Assembly (NCBI RefSeq): GCF_000220065.1
Contig: NZ_AFQU01000001.1
Coordinates: 1,632,001 to 1,696,000, forward strand
Direction: 5' to 3'
Source of the DNA: Streptococcus sp. oral taxon 056 str. F0418
GTDB taxonomy: Bacteria; Bacillota; Bacilli; Lactobacillales; Streptococcaceae
Length of the DNA: 64,000 nt
Below the pieces are notes generated by a model, which made no database searches, was not told where the DNA came from, and saw nothing but the letters and a program-made list of their open reading frames with translations. Each line of letters begins with the position of its first letter. The first letter of the stretch is position 1. The position numbers and the translations under genes were made by a program. Below, piece by piece: positions 45,057-54,445 of the stretch.

Positions 45057-45566
45057 ATGGAAATTCGTACAGCAAATTTATCTGATTTATCAGCAATCTA
45101 TGCAATCGAACTAGAAAATTTTAGTTCAGAAGAGGCTATTGCACACGAAATATTAGCTAGGCATATAGAGCTATTCCCAACTACCTTCTTGGTAGCCGAA
45201 CAAGATGGTCAAATATTAGGTTTTTTAGAAGGCCCAGTTAGACCAGAACGTCATTTACAAGATAGTTCTTTTACACTTTCCGTTGAAGATTATAGCTCTC
45301 AATCTGGTGGTTATATTTCGATTACTAGTCTATCTGTATCCAAAGAAGCACAGAAAAAGGGAGTGGGTAAACAGTTGCTAGAAGCAATGAAAAAAATAGC
45401 CATAAAAGATAGACGTGCTGGCATTAATCTAACTTGTCATGACTATCTGATTCCTTATTATGAAAAGCATGGTTTTATCAATGAAGGCCTCTCCCAATCG
45501 ACCTATGCGGACGAAATCTGGTATGATATGGTTTGGGAGCCTTATTTAGAATCTACAAAAATTTAG
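45057..45566 (+). CDS. GNAT-family acetyltransferase (second of a pair)
   Basis: 169 residues: IRTANLSDLSAIYAIELENF, acetyl-CoA loop SLSVSKEAQKKGVGKQLL and the closing PYYEKHGFINEGLS. It starts three bases after the first GNAT gene's stop, with GGAG in the overlap region. Function unknown; probably acts on a small amine or protein N-terminus. Confidence 0.88.
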   Translation: MEIRTANLSDLSAIYAIELENFSSEEAIAHEILARHIELFPTTFLVAEQDGQILGFLEGPVRPERHLQDSSFTLSVEDYSSQSGGYISITSLSVSKEAQKKGVGKQLLEAMKKIAIKDRRAGINLTCHDYLIPYYEKHGFINEGLSQSTYADEIWYDMVWEPYLESTKI

Positions 45567-45593
45567 TATATTATGAAAGAACCCCTCATCTTA

Positions 45594-45622
45594 TTGCATT
45601 TATCAAAGTTTTAAGATATAAT
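45594..45622 (+). promoter_or_regulatory. Promoter of mltG
   Basis: TTGCAT (45594-45599), a 17-base spacer and TATAAT (45617-45622) lie about 30 bases before the TTG start codon of mltG. Confidence 0.7.
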
Positions 45623-45653
45623 GTTATGGATTATGAAGAAGGAGGTCAATTTT

Positions 45654-47246
45654 TTGACTGAAAATTCACAAGATAATGATAAGCAATTAAGCTTTAAAGA
45701 ACAGATTTTAAGGGATTTAGCAAATGCGAGGAAAGAACAACAGTCTCCTTCGCATTTGGATGGTTTTCCTCCATCAGAAGAAAGAAATATAACAGAAACA
45801 AATAAAGATTTTTCCTTTTCTGATAACTTGCAAAAAGACCAGTTTTCAAGAGAAACGATGCCAGGGAACGAACCACCAGTAGTTCCTGCTAGCAAAGAAA
45901 TAAAAGTCAACAGCCAAACTACTACAGAGTCTACTCAATTCAAGCCAGATAATTTAACAAGAGTTCCTGTTGAGATTTCTTATCAAAGTAAAAAAGAACC
46001 GACAAATGAGGAAGAAACCTTGGCTCGAACGGCTACCTATCGTAGAACAGATGTTGACAAGGGCGAATCCTTATCCAGATCAGCAAAAGACCAACAAACC
46101 GACAAGAAAAAACGTCAAAACAGCGTCGCAAAAAGAATTGTTTGGACGATTGTTGGGATATTATTCATCAGTTTGGCTGTGACAGGTGTCTTTGTTTATA
46201 CTTATATTGATTCTGCCTTGAAACCTGTTGATGCAAAGTCAACAGAGTATGTGACAGTAGAGATTCCTTCGGGATCAAGTGCTAAGGAAATTGGTAGTAT
46301 TTTAGAAAAACAGGGACTGATTAAGAGCAGTCAAGTTTTTAATTATTATACAAAGTTTAAGAGCTATGCTAATTTCCAATCTGGCTACTATAATCTTCAA
46401 AAGAGTATGAGTCTTGATAGCATTGCAAAGGAATTACAAAAAGGAGGAACAGATACTCCTCAGCCACCAAGTTTAGGTAAGTTAACGATTCCTGAAGGTT
46501 ACACTTTGGATCAAATTGCTCAAGCGGTAGAAAAGAGCAGTAATAAAAAAGTATCTATCAGTGCTCAAGACTTCCTAGCAAAAGCTCAAGATGAAGCTTT
46601 TATAACAAAAATGGTGGCAAAATATCCTAAACTTCTGAGTGGCCTGCCAACAAAGGATAAGGGAGTCAAATATCGCTTAGAAGGTTATCTCTTCCCAGCG
46701 ACTTATCACTATACAGCAGATACCACGGTTGAAAGTTTAATTGAGCAGATGTTGGCAGCTATGGATAGTAACCTTAGCAAGTATTACGATACTTTGTCTA
46801 GTAAGAATCTAACAGTTAATGATGTCTTAAGTGTTGCTTCTTTGGTTGAAAAAGAAGGTTCCACGGATGAAGATCGCAAAAATATTGCTAGTGTCTTTTA
46901 TAATCGATTAAATCAAGGCATGCCCTTGCAGAGTAATATCGCTATTTTGTATGCGCAAGGTAAACTTGGCCAAAAGACTACTTTAGCAGAGGACGCAGCT
47001 ATTGATACAAATATTGATTCTGCATTTAATGTTTATAAAAACCCTGGCCTAATGCCTGGTCCAGTAGATAGTCCAAGCTTATCAGCTATCGAAGCCACTA
47101 TCAATCCAAATAAAACAGATTATTTATATTTTGTGGCGAATACCGAAACAGGTACAGTCTATTATGCAACAACCTATGAAGAACATGCTAAAAATGTTGA
47201 GGAACATGTCAATAGTAAATTGACAAAGGAAAGTAGTTCGAATTAA
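45654..47246 (+). CDS. mltG: Endolytic murein transglycosylase MltG
   Basis: 530 residues from TTG 45654. This unusual start is chosen because AAGGAGG stands eight bases before it and the protein then opens TENSQDNDKQLSFKEQILRDL, like other streptococcal MltG; the in-frame ATGs upstream overlap or directly follow the -10. Cytoplasmic disordered N-terminal ~150 residues, one membrane span (RIVWTIVGILFISLAVTGVF), then the extracellular YceG domain with the catalytic Glu in SLVEKEGS and FYNRLNQGMPLQSN. It cleaves nascent glycan strands in peripheral peptidoglycan synthesis. Confidence 0.93.
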   Translation: MTENSQDNDKQLSFKEQILRDLANARKEQQSPSHLDGFPPSEERNITETNKDFSFSDNLQKDQFSRETMPGNEPPVVPASKEIKVNSQTTTESTQFKPDNLTRVPVEISYQSKKEPTNEEETLARTATYRRTDVDKGESLSRSAKDQQTDKKKRQNSVAKRIVWTIVGILFISLAVTGVFVYTYIDSALKPVDAKSTEYVTVEIPSGSSAKEIGSILEKQGLIKSSQVFNYYTKFKSYANFQSGYYNLQKSMSLDSIAKELQKGGTDTPQPPSLGKLTIPEGYTLDQIAQAVEKSSNKKVSISAQDFLAKAQDEAFITKMVAKYPKLLSGLPTKDKGVKYRLEGYLFPATYHYTADTTVESLIEQMLAAMDSNLSKYYDTLSSKNLTVNDVLSVASLVEKEGSTDEDRKNIASVFYNRLNQGMPLQSNIAILYAQGKLGQKTTLAEDAAIDTNIDSAFNVYKNPGLMPGPVDSPSLSAIEATINPNKTDYLYFVANTETGTVYYATTYEEHAKNVEEHVNSKLTKESSSN

Positions 47247-47305
47247 CAATTGGGAGTGGGTTAGAACACTAAAGTTTCGTTCGCCGTGCCCACCCTCAAT
47301 TTTAT
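47247..47305 (+). terminator. Terminator of mltG
   Basis: AATTG.G.GTGGG pairs with CCCAC.C.CAATT around a large loop, followed by TTTTATTTT. Confidence 0.75.
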
Positions 47306-47339
47306 TTTAAAGATTTTATAGAAAAGAAATGAGAGAAAA

Positions 47340-47822
47340 ATGGCAGAAAAAACATATCCAATGACCCTTGCAGAAAAGGAAAAATTAGAAAAAGAATTAG
47401 AAGAATTAAAATTGGTTCGTCGCCCAGAAGTTGTCGAACGAATTAAAATTGCTCGTTCGTATGGGGACTTATCTGAAAATAGTGAATATGAGGCAGCGAA
47501 AGATGAGCAAGCCTTTGTTGAAGGTCAGATTTCTAGCTTAGAGACCAAAATTCGTTATGCTGAAATTGTAGATAGTGACGCAGTTGCTAAAGACGAAGTA
47601 GCGATTGGAAAGACAGTTACTATTCAAGAAATCGGTCAAACTGAAAAAGAGGTCTATATTATTGTTGGCTCAGCAGGTGCAGATGCGTTCGCGGGTAAAG
47701 TTTCAAATGAAAGCCCTATTGGTCAAGCATTGATTGGTAAGAAAAAAGGTGATGTAGCGACAGTAGAAACGCCAGTTGGTAGCTATGATGTCAAGATTCT
47801 TAAAGTCGAAAAGACTAAATAA
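47340..47822 (+). CDS. greA: Transcript-cleavage factor GreA
   Basis: 160 residues, full length. N-terminal coiled coil with the acidic tip [21 protein letters not shown]-terminal globular domain with [19 protein letters not shown] motif and [13 protein letters not shown]. Rescues stalled RNA polymerase by stimulating transcript cleavage. GAGAGAAAA before its ATG. A short stem (AAACGAGCT/AGCTCGTTT, 47829-47849) follows. Confidence 0.95.
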   Translation: MAEKTYPMTLAEKEKLEKELEELKLVRRPEVVERIKIARSYGDLSENSEYEAAKDEQAFVEGQISSLETKIRYAEIVDSDAVAKDEVAIGKTVTIQEIGQTEKEVYIIVGSAGADAFAGKVSNESPIGQALIGKKKGDVATVETPVGSYDVKILKVEKTK

Positions 47823-47828
47823 CTTTTA

Positions 47829-47849
47829 AAAACGAGCTTGAGCTCGTTT
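47829..47849 (+). terminator. Stem after greA
   Basis: AAACGAGCT and AGCTCGTTT flank TG, seven bases after the greA stop. T tract short; probable terminator. Confidence 0.55.
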
Positions 47850-47946
47850 CAGATTTAAGATAAAGTCCTTAGAATACAAGATTTCAAGGGCTTTTCTTGA
47901 TGTGAAATCATATAATAGAATCAAGAAGAGTTGTGAGGTGGTCCTT

Positions 47947-48357
47947 ATGTTTCACAAAGAAAAACTTGATTATAATCCGCCACTCGTCGACAACAAGTAG
48001 ATTCGAAGATTGATAATGCTTTTATAGCATTCACTCTATGCTCCAAACCATTAAAGAAATTGAAGCAAACGTAGTCTATCGTTGGTTTCTTGTTCTGATC
48101 TTGAATGATAAGGCCTCTCATTTTACCACATATGGAAAGAAGATCTTGAATATTGTGAAGAGATTCGGTATCAAAGAGGGATGAAGGAACTCTATAAGAA
48201 ACTCAAAGAAACAATTAAACTCTTCTTTGGGACTGCTAAGGAGCACCATAACTTGAGATATAGCAGAGAGAAAGAAAAATTTTGGCTTACTTTGGTGTAT
48301 TTAAATATTAAAAAATTAGTGAAATGGATAGCGAATATCCCTTTTTATTTTCTCTAA
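47947..48357 (+). pseudogene. Decayed IS1182-like transposase remnant
   Basis: Three fragments remain. MFHKEKLDYNPPLV opens at ATG 47947 and stops after three more codons; SMLQTIKEIEANVVYRWFL follows in another frame; and MKELYKKLKETIKLFFGTAKEHHNLRYSRE ends at TAA 48355-48357. These are the N-terminal, middle and C-terminal signatures I associate with IS1182-family transposases, with internal deletions and frameshifts. A TATAAT and GTGAGGTGG upstream are its old expression signals. No terminal inverted repeats were identified. Confidence 0.75.
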
Positions 48358-48414
48358 ATCAGATTTTGGGATAGAGTATTATATAGTGAAGAAAATATTT
48401 TCGAAAAGAAAAAA

Positions 48415-48480
48415 ATACAAACCTCCATGACGTTTGTATTCAATCTGAACAACGCAAATATTTTATTTGCGTTGTTTTTA
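48415..48480. terminator. Two hairpins between the IS remnant and dacA
   Basis: ATACAAAC/GTTTGTAT (48415-48439) and AACAACGCAAAT/ATTTGCGTTGTT (48448-48476), the latter with TTTTT on the plus strand overlapping the dacA stop. They separate dacA from the remnant; the second is the likely dacA terminator, although its T run faces the other strand. Confidence 0.65.
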
Positions 48481-49719
48481 TAATTTCTCATTTACAAATT
48501 CAACAAAGTCATGCCACCAGACTTTCAAGAAGAATCCCATAGAAACCTCTTTTTCGCTCTGCATGACGACGCTTGGTTCTTTTTCCAAGTAGCCCTTACC
48601 AATGAGGTCGGTATCTTTGTAGCTTAAAGTTCCGATAGGAGTACGGGCTGCAAGGGGAGCTTTGTAATTGCTTTTGTATGTTTTGAAAGTTACTTTAGGT
48701 TCCAAATCACTTCCAATTCGTTGGATGATCTTTAAATCTTTTGTAGCGATAGCGTTGATTTTGTCTTCATTTCCATTAATAACTGCAATAGAACTATTCT
48801 CATAAGGTTTTCCTTGTTCGGCTAAAGTAGTCACTACGAAGTTATTAGCAATGTAATCCATAATGTTAGCTGCAGCTGAAAAACGTGCCTTAATATCCTC
48901 TGCTGCATTTTCTACATTTAAAACGATTGTGATAAGGCGCATCTCTCCTTCTTTAGCAGAAGCAATGAATGAGATGCCACCTTGATCAGAAGCACCAGTC
49001 TTGAGCCCGTTGACCCCTTTGCGATAAGAAGGCATGTCTTTTAACATGTAGTTAGAAGTTTGGACCTCAAGACCATCAAAAATAAAGCTTGTTTTTTCAG
49101 TGATGTTCAAAACTTGTGGGAAGTCTTCTAATAGGTGATAGGAGATAATAGCTAGAGCATAAGCACTTAATTGGTTTTCATCATCTTTTTTAGAGCCGGG
49201 ATAGATATGGTCTCCTAGGTAAGAGTTATTTAAACCAGTAGAGTTGACGATTTTAGCATTTGTGATTCCCCATTCTTTTAGTTTGTTTTTCATCATATCG
49301 ACAAACTTTTTTTCGCTTCCGGCGATTTTTTCAGCCAGAGAAATAGTCGCGCTATTGGCATTTGCGATGAGAGAAGCTTCTAATAGCTCTTCTACAGTGT
49401 AACGTCCCTTATCTAAAGGGAGATTGCTGATATCGTAATTTGTTGTCAGATTTAAGGAATAATCTGAAATGTCAACAGGGCTATCCATAGTGATTTTTTC
49501 CGCTTGTATGGCATCATATACTAAATAGGCGGTTAGTAGTTTACTGAGACTACCAACGGGAACTGGAGTATCGGCCTCTTTTTCGTAAAGAATCTTTCCT
49601 GTGTTGCTATCAAATGCAATAGCATTTTTCGCGGCAGCATCAAAACCATCAGCTAACGCAACGGAACTATAATAAAAGCAAATAAAAACAGCAATGAATA
49701 AAGTAAAAAATTTCTTCAT
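48478..49719 (-). CDS. dacA: D-alanyl-D-alanine carboxypeptidase DacA (PBP3-type)
   Basis: 413 residues from the ATG at 49719 (AAAGGAAA before it; a longer frame lacks support). Signal peptide, class C penicillin-binding domain, beta-rich C-terminal domain and a final amphipathic membrane anchor (FFLKVWWHDFVEFVNEKL). Active-site Ser57 and Lys60 (SLSK) and Lys240-Thr241-Gly242 (KTG) are present. The second motif SxN is NAN (residues 120-122): the usual Ser is Asn. The spacing to SLSK and KTG equals that of pneumococcal PBP3 (Ser56, Ser119, Lys239), so this is a true substitution and activity may be altered. Extended -10 TGG-TACAAT lies upstream. Confidence 0.88.
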   Translation of the reverse strand: MKKFFTLFIAVFICFYYSSVALADGFDAAAKNAIAFDSNTGKILYEKEADTPVPVGSLSKLLTAYLVYDAIQAEKITMDSPVDISDYSLNLTTNYDISNLPLDKGRYTVEELLEASLIANANSATISLAEKIAGSEKKFVDMMKNKLKEWGITNAKIVNSTGLNNSYLGDHIYPGSKKDDENQLSAYALAIISYHLLEDFPQVLNITEKTSFIFDGLEVQTSNYMLKDMPSYRKGVNGLKTGASDQGGISFIASAKEGEMRLITIVLNVENAAEDIKARFSAAANIMDYIANNFVVTTLAEQGKPYENSSIAVINGNEDKINAIATKDLKIIQRIGSDLEPKVTFKTYKSNYKAPLAARTPIGTLSYKDTDLIGKGYLEKEPSVVMQSEKEVSMGFFLKVWWHDFVEFVNEKL

Positions 49720-49921
49720 ATCTTTTCCTTTGATTGGAGTTGCTTCTATTGTACCATAAAATGAAGTGAGCATCTAATGGAAGACTAATAGATTGAATAA
49801 ATATACCATATAAATATACATAACAATTCTAATGATTCTCTTTTTTATATTTTAAAGACCTATATTTTAGATATTTTATTCAAAAAAGTAGACAAAATTT
49901 AAAAATAATTTCAAAAAATAC

Positions 49922-49949
49922 TTGTTTTTATAAAAAAATAGAGTATAAT
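49922..49949 (+). promoter_or_regulatory. Promoter of the first peptide-binding gene
   Basis: TTGTTT (49922-49927), 16 bases, TATAAT (49944-49949). An imperfect AT-rich stretch before it (AATTTCAAAAAAT) weakly resembles a CodY box. The 200 bases between dacA and this gene otherwise hold only dacA's promoter and AT-rich DNA. Confidence 0.65.
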
Positions 49950-49980
49950 AATACAAACAACAATTAAAGGAGATAGGCCA

Positions 49981-51936
49981 ATGAAAAAAATAGCAGTTAT
50001 GGGGATTGCTTTTGCTTCTATTTTTGCTTTAGCAGCTTGTGGGAACTCCACTAAATCAGGAGCAGCAACAAGTTATTCTTATGTTTATCAGACAGATCCA
50101 AATACGTTAGATTATACAAATTCAAATCGAGCTTCTACGTCTGATGTCATTGCAAATCTGGTCGATGGACTTTTGGAAAATGATAAATACGGAAATCTTG
50201 TGCCATCATTGGCTAAAGATTGGACGGTATCAAAAGACGGCTTGACTTATACTTATAAGCTTCGTAAAGATGCGAAGTGGTATACTTCAGATGGTGAAGA
50301 ATATGCTGGAGTGACAGCCAAAGACTTTGTGACAGGATTGAAGCATGCTGCAGATAGCAAATCGGATGCTCTTCCTATTGTTCAAAACTCTATCAAAGGA
50401 TTAGATGCCTATGTGAAAGGTGAAAATAAAGACTTCTCAACTGTTGGAGTGAAAGCAGTTGATGATTATACGGTGCAATATACACTCAATCAACCGGAAA
50501 GTTTTTGGAATTCTAAAACGACAATGGGAATTCTCTTCCCTATAAATGAAGAGTTTTTAGCGTCTGCTGGTAAAGATTTTGGTGCTGTTAAACCTTCTGG
50601 AATTTTATATAATGGAGCTTACCTACTGAAGTCTTTTACTTCAAAATCATCTATTGAGTATAAGAAAAATGACAACTACTGGGATAAGGAAAATGTAAAA
50701 ATCACTGACATTAAGTTAACCTACTATGATGGCTCAGATCAAGAATCTCTTGTTCGTAATTTCAGTGATGGTACTTATTCACAAGCTCGACTGTTTCCTA
50801 CTAGTTCTAGCTATGCTTCAGTGAAAAAACAGTATAAAGATAATATTGTCTACTCACCACAAGATGCAACTACTTTCTTCTATGCCTTCAACTATAACCG
50901 TAAAGCGTATAATTTCACTGCCAAAACAACAGATGTGCAGAAAAATTCTGCAACTGCAGCTATGCTAAACAAGGATTTCCGTCAAGCTATTAACTTTGCA
51001 TTTAATCGTAAAGCTTATGGTGCACAACAAAATGGTGAAGATGGAGCAACTAAGATTCTTAGAAATAGCTTAGTTCCGCCGACATTTGTCCAAATTGGTG
51101 AAAAGAGTTTTGGTTCAGTTGTTGAAGGAAATCTTGCTAGTTATGGTGATGAATGGAAGGATGTCAAACTTGATGATGCACAAGATGGTCTTTATAATGC
51201 AGATAAAGCAAAAGCAGAATTTGCAAAAGCAAAGGAAGCTCTTCAAGCACAAGGAGTAGAATTCCCTATTCATTTAGACTTACCAGTTAGCCAAACGAAT
51301 AATGTCTTAGTTCAACAAGCTAATTCCTTCAAACAGTCCGTCGAAGAGACTCTTGGAAAAGAAAATGTTTTGATTGATGTGCAGCAAATGTCTGAAGAAA
51401 ACAAAGACAACGTTACATATTTTGCTGAAACAGCTGCCCAAAAAGACTATGATATTAACTTGGCAGGATGGGGTCCTGACTACCAAGATCCGTCGACTTA
51501 TCTAAATATTTTCGACCCAGAAAAGGGAGATATGCTGCAGAACATTGGTTTGGAACCTGGGCAAAATGCTGACATAACAGAAAAACTAGGCCTTAACGAA
51601 TTCAAGAAGTTGAATGAAGCTGCGGATGCTGAAAAACAGGATACAGCAAGCCGTTATACAAAATACGCTGCAGCCCAAGCTTGGTTAACAGATAGTTCAG
51701 TGATTATCCCGGTTATGTCTAATGGCGGAAATCCGACGATTCGTAAGACAACTCCATTTACGAAAGCATACTCACTCGTTGGTATAAAAGGAGATACCTA
51801 TGTCTTCAAATACATGGAGCTTCAAAATGATATCGTTACAGCGAAAGATTATGAAGCTGCAGAGAAAAAATGGTCAAAAGAAAAAGAAAAATCAAATGCA
51901 GAAGCTCAAAAAGATTTGGCAAAGCATACTAAATAA
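49981..51936 (+). CDS. Oligopeptide-binding lipoprotein 1 (AliB/HppA/OppA type)
   Basis: 651 residues. Lipobox LAAC with Cys20, then the SBP family 5 peptide-binding fold (ETLDYTxx-type opening as DPNTLDYTNSN; PSLAKDWTVSKDGLTYTYKLRKDAKW). GEDGATKILRNSLVPPTFVQ and WGPDYQDPSTYLNIF match Ami/Ali proteins. It captures peptides of about 2-20 residues for the Ami permease. It is the first of four tandem paralogues, each with its own promoter and terminator. A Lys/Glu-rich tail forms a C-terminal helix. Confidence 0.93.
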   Translation: MKKIAVMGIAFASIFALAACGNSTKSGAATSYSYVYQTDPNTLDYTNSNRASTSDVIANLVDGLLENDKYGNLVPSLAKDWTVSKDGLTYTYKLRKDAKWYTSDGEEYAGVTAKDFVTGLKHAADSKSDALPIVQNSIKGLDAYVKGENKDFSTVGVKAVDDYTVQYTLNQPESFWNSKTTMGILFPINEEFLASAGKDFGAVKPSGILYNGAYLLKSFTSKSSIEYKKNDNYWDKENVKITDIKLTYYDGSDQESLVRNFSDGTYSQARLFPTSSSYASVKKQYKDNIVYSPQDATTFFYAFNYNRKAYNFTAKTTDVQKNSATAAMLNKDFRQAINFAFNRKAYGAQQNGEDGATKILRNSLVPPTFVQIGEKSFGSVVEGNLASYGDEWKDVKLDDAQDGLYNADKAKAEFAKAKEALQAQGVEFPIHLDLPVSQTNNVLVQQANSFKQSVEETLGKENVLIDVQQMSEENKDNVTYFAETAAQKDYDINLAGWGPDYQDPSTYLNIFDPEKGDMLQNIGLEPGQNADITEKLGLNEFKKLNEAADAEKQDTASRYTKYAAAQAWLTDSSVIIPVMSNGGNPTIRKTTPFTKAYSLVGIKGDTYVFKYMELQNDIVTAKDYEAAEKKWSKEKEKSNAEAQKDLAKHTK

Positions 51937-51939
51937 CAA

Positions 51940-51976
51940 AAAAATCTCCATGCTAATTAAGTATGGAGATTTTTAT
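51940..51976 (+). terminator. Terminator after peptide-binding gene 1
   Basis: AAAATCTCCAT pairs with ATGGAGATTTTT around GCTAATTAAGT. Confidence 0.92.
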
Positions 51977-52143
51977 GTTATGTTTTCTAACACAAAAATT
52001 AAAAAATAAGCTTTTTTGACTCGAAATGATTTTATTTTTATTAAAAATAAAGTATAATAGAAAAAACAACATAAAAATGTAGTGAAGTTCAAGAGAAAAT
52101 CTTCCAAGGATTCTTGACTACCTCAGTTTTGAAAGGATATTTT

Positions 52144-54097
52144 ATGAAAAAGACAAAAAAATAGCAATTGCTAGCCTTGTTTTTTTACAGCGGTCTTAGC
52201 AGCTTGTAGTTCATCTGTATCAAGCTCGCAAACCTATTCTTATGTATATAGTGGAGATCCAGATTCTTTAGATTATGTCATTGCGAATCGAGAAACAACA
52301 TCGAGTGTAACTGGCAACTTAGTTGACGGTTTGCTGGAAAATGATAAATATGGGAATCTTGTTCCGTCATTAGCGGAAAAATGGACAGTATCGAAAGATG
52401 GCTTGACTTATACCTATACGCTACGTAAAGGAGCTAAATGGTATACCTCTGACGGTGAAGAATATGCAGATGTAAAGGCTCAAGATTTTGTTACGGGATT
52501 AAAACACGCTGCAGATGGAAAGTCAGAAGCACTTTACCTTGTCCAAAATTCAATCAAAGGTTTGGATGCGTATATTAAGGGTGAAAGCAAGGATTTTTCG
52601 ACGGTTGGAGTTAAAGCGCTAGATGACCATACTGTTCAGTATACTTTAAATCAGCCGGAAAGTTATTGGAATTCTAAAACTACTAGTGGTATCTTATTTC
52701 CTGTGAATGCGGACTTTCTTGCATCGCAGGGAAGCGGATTTGGTGCTGCTAAGCCATCAAGTATCTTGTACAACGGCCCTTATCTACTGAAGTCTTTAAC
52801 AGCAAAATCTTCTATAGAATACAAGAAAAATACGAATTATTGGGACAAAGATAATGTTCTGATCGAAAATGTGAAATTATCTTATTATGACGGTTCGGAC
52901 CAAGAATCTCTGGTTCGCAATTTCACAGATGGAGCTTATACCTTGGCGCGTGTTTTCCCGAATAGTTCGAATTACGCGTCAGTTAAAAAGAAGTATGCTG
53001 ACAATATTACTTATTCGCAACAAGGAGGCACTTCTTTCTTCTATGTCTTCAACGTAAATCGTCAAGCTTATCATCATACTGCAAAGATAGACGATAAGCA
53101 AAAAGCAGATACCAAAGCTGCTATCTTAAACAAAGATTTTCGTCAAGCGGTTGGGTTTGCATTTGACCGAAAAGCATATGCTGCTCAGACAAATGGAGAA
53201 GACGGAGCAACCATGGTGCTGCGAAACCTAGCTGTTCCTCCAACGTTTGTACAAATTAAAGATAAAAATTTTGGTGAAGTTGTCCAAGAAAAATTAACCA
53301 CTCTAGGTCAAGAATGGTCTTCTGTGAAATTGGACGATGCCCAAGACGGACTCTATAATGTAGAAAAAGCAAAAGCGGAATTTGCAAAAGCAAAAGCAAC
53401 TTTAGAAGCGCAAGGTGTGAATTTCCCTATTCATTTGGATATGCCGGTAAGTCAAGCGGATAAAGCAGGAATTCAGCAGGCTAGCTCTTTCAAGCAGTCA
53501 GTCGAATCGGCTCTAGGAAAAGAGAATGTGATTGTAGATCTTCAACAAATGTCTGCGGATGATTTTAATAATACAGGCTATCTGGCAAACACTGCCGCAC
53601 AAAAAGATTATGACTTATCAACCAGCGGATGGACACCAGACTATCAAGATCCTTCTACTTATTTAGATGTATTTGATCCGACAAAGGGTGGACTTCTAAC
53701 AAGTATTGGACTTGAAGCTGGGCAAAATCAAGATATAGTATCAGCGTTAGGATTAAACGAATACAAAGATTTGAATGATGCAGCAAATAAAGAAATCTCA
53801 GATGTGAATGCGCGGTATGAGAAGTATGCAGTATCACAGGCTTGGTTGACAGACAGCGGTTTGACGATACCAAGCATTTCAAATGGTGCGAATCCTTTGA
53901 TTCAAAGATCGGTTCCGTTTACTCGTGCCTATTCTTGGATTGGAACAAAAGGAACTGTCACTAATTATAAATATTTGAAATTGCAGAAAGATGTCCTGAC
54001 AACAAAAGAGTACACCAAAGCTTTTGAAGATTGGACGAAAGAAAAGAAAGAATCTAACGAAAAAGCGCAAAGTGATTTGGTAAACCATGTGGAATAA
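52144..54097 (+). pseudogene. Oligopeptide-binding lipoprotein 2, broken in its signal peptide
   Basis: AAAGGA and ATG 52144 start MKKTKK, then TAG. Adding one A to the run at 52155-52161 and one T to the run at 52180-52186 restores a lipoprotein signal (IASLVFFTAVLAACSS) that continues in the frame of the 588-residue open part from 52331 to 54097. The repaired protein would have 651 residues, exactly the length of paralogue 1. All SBP family 5 features after that are intact (SWTP-type WTPDYQDPSTYLDVF, TNGEDGATMVLRNLAVPP). Without the repair no export signal is made, so the protein is either dead, phase-variable or an assembly artefact. Promoter TTTATT-16-TATAAT (52053-52058) is intact. Confidence 0.88.
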
Positions 54098-54115
54098 ATG
54101 ATAAATAAAAATAAA

Positions 54116-54294
54116 GAGAGTGGGATAGAAATCGGTAATTCGTTAGAATTCGATTTCTATCCCACCTCCGCACAGTTGAGTAGGGCTGTAAAAGCTGATG
54201 AAATCAGCGTAGTAGAGCCCACTCAACCACTGCGTCTTGCTCGATAATCCAAAGACAATTGAGAGGCTAAGACTTTTGTCCCTGCTTCTTTTTG
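54116..54294 (+). repeat. Three-hairpin intergenic repeat, copy C
   Basis: The most divergent copy. Stem 1 is GTGGGAT..ATCCCAC instead of GTGGGAC..GTCCCAC, a C-G to U-A compensatory change with a three-base loop-side deletion. Stem 2 is identical to copy B; stem 3 is worn (GGCTAAGACTTTTGTCCCTGCTTC). It lies 18 bases after peptide-binding gene 2. Confidence 0.9.
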
Positions 54295-54326
54295 TTTTAA
54301 AAAGTTGGAGTCGATGTGGACAAATG

Positions 54327-54412
54327 TTATAACTAGTTATAAAAAATAATTATAACAAGATGTTGAATTTTTTAATAAAAAAGTTTTCATTCTATTTGAT
54401 AAGTGTTATAAT
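54327..54412 (+). promoter_or_regulatory. Promoter and 16-base palindrome upstream of peptide-binding gene 3
   Basis: TTATAACTAGTTATAA (54327-54342) is a perfect palindrome and a further TTATAAC follows. TTTTCA (54384-54389), 17 bases, TG-T-TATAAT (54407-54412) is the promoter. The palindrome could be an operator 40 bases upstream of the -35. Confidence 0.6.
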
Positions 54413-54445
54413 CGTACGTGAAACTAACTTTAATAGGAGAAAAAT

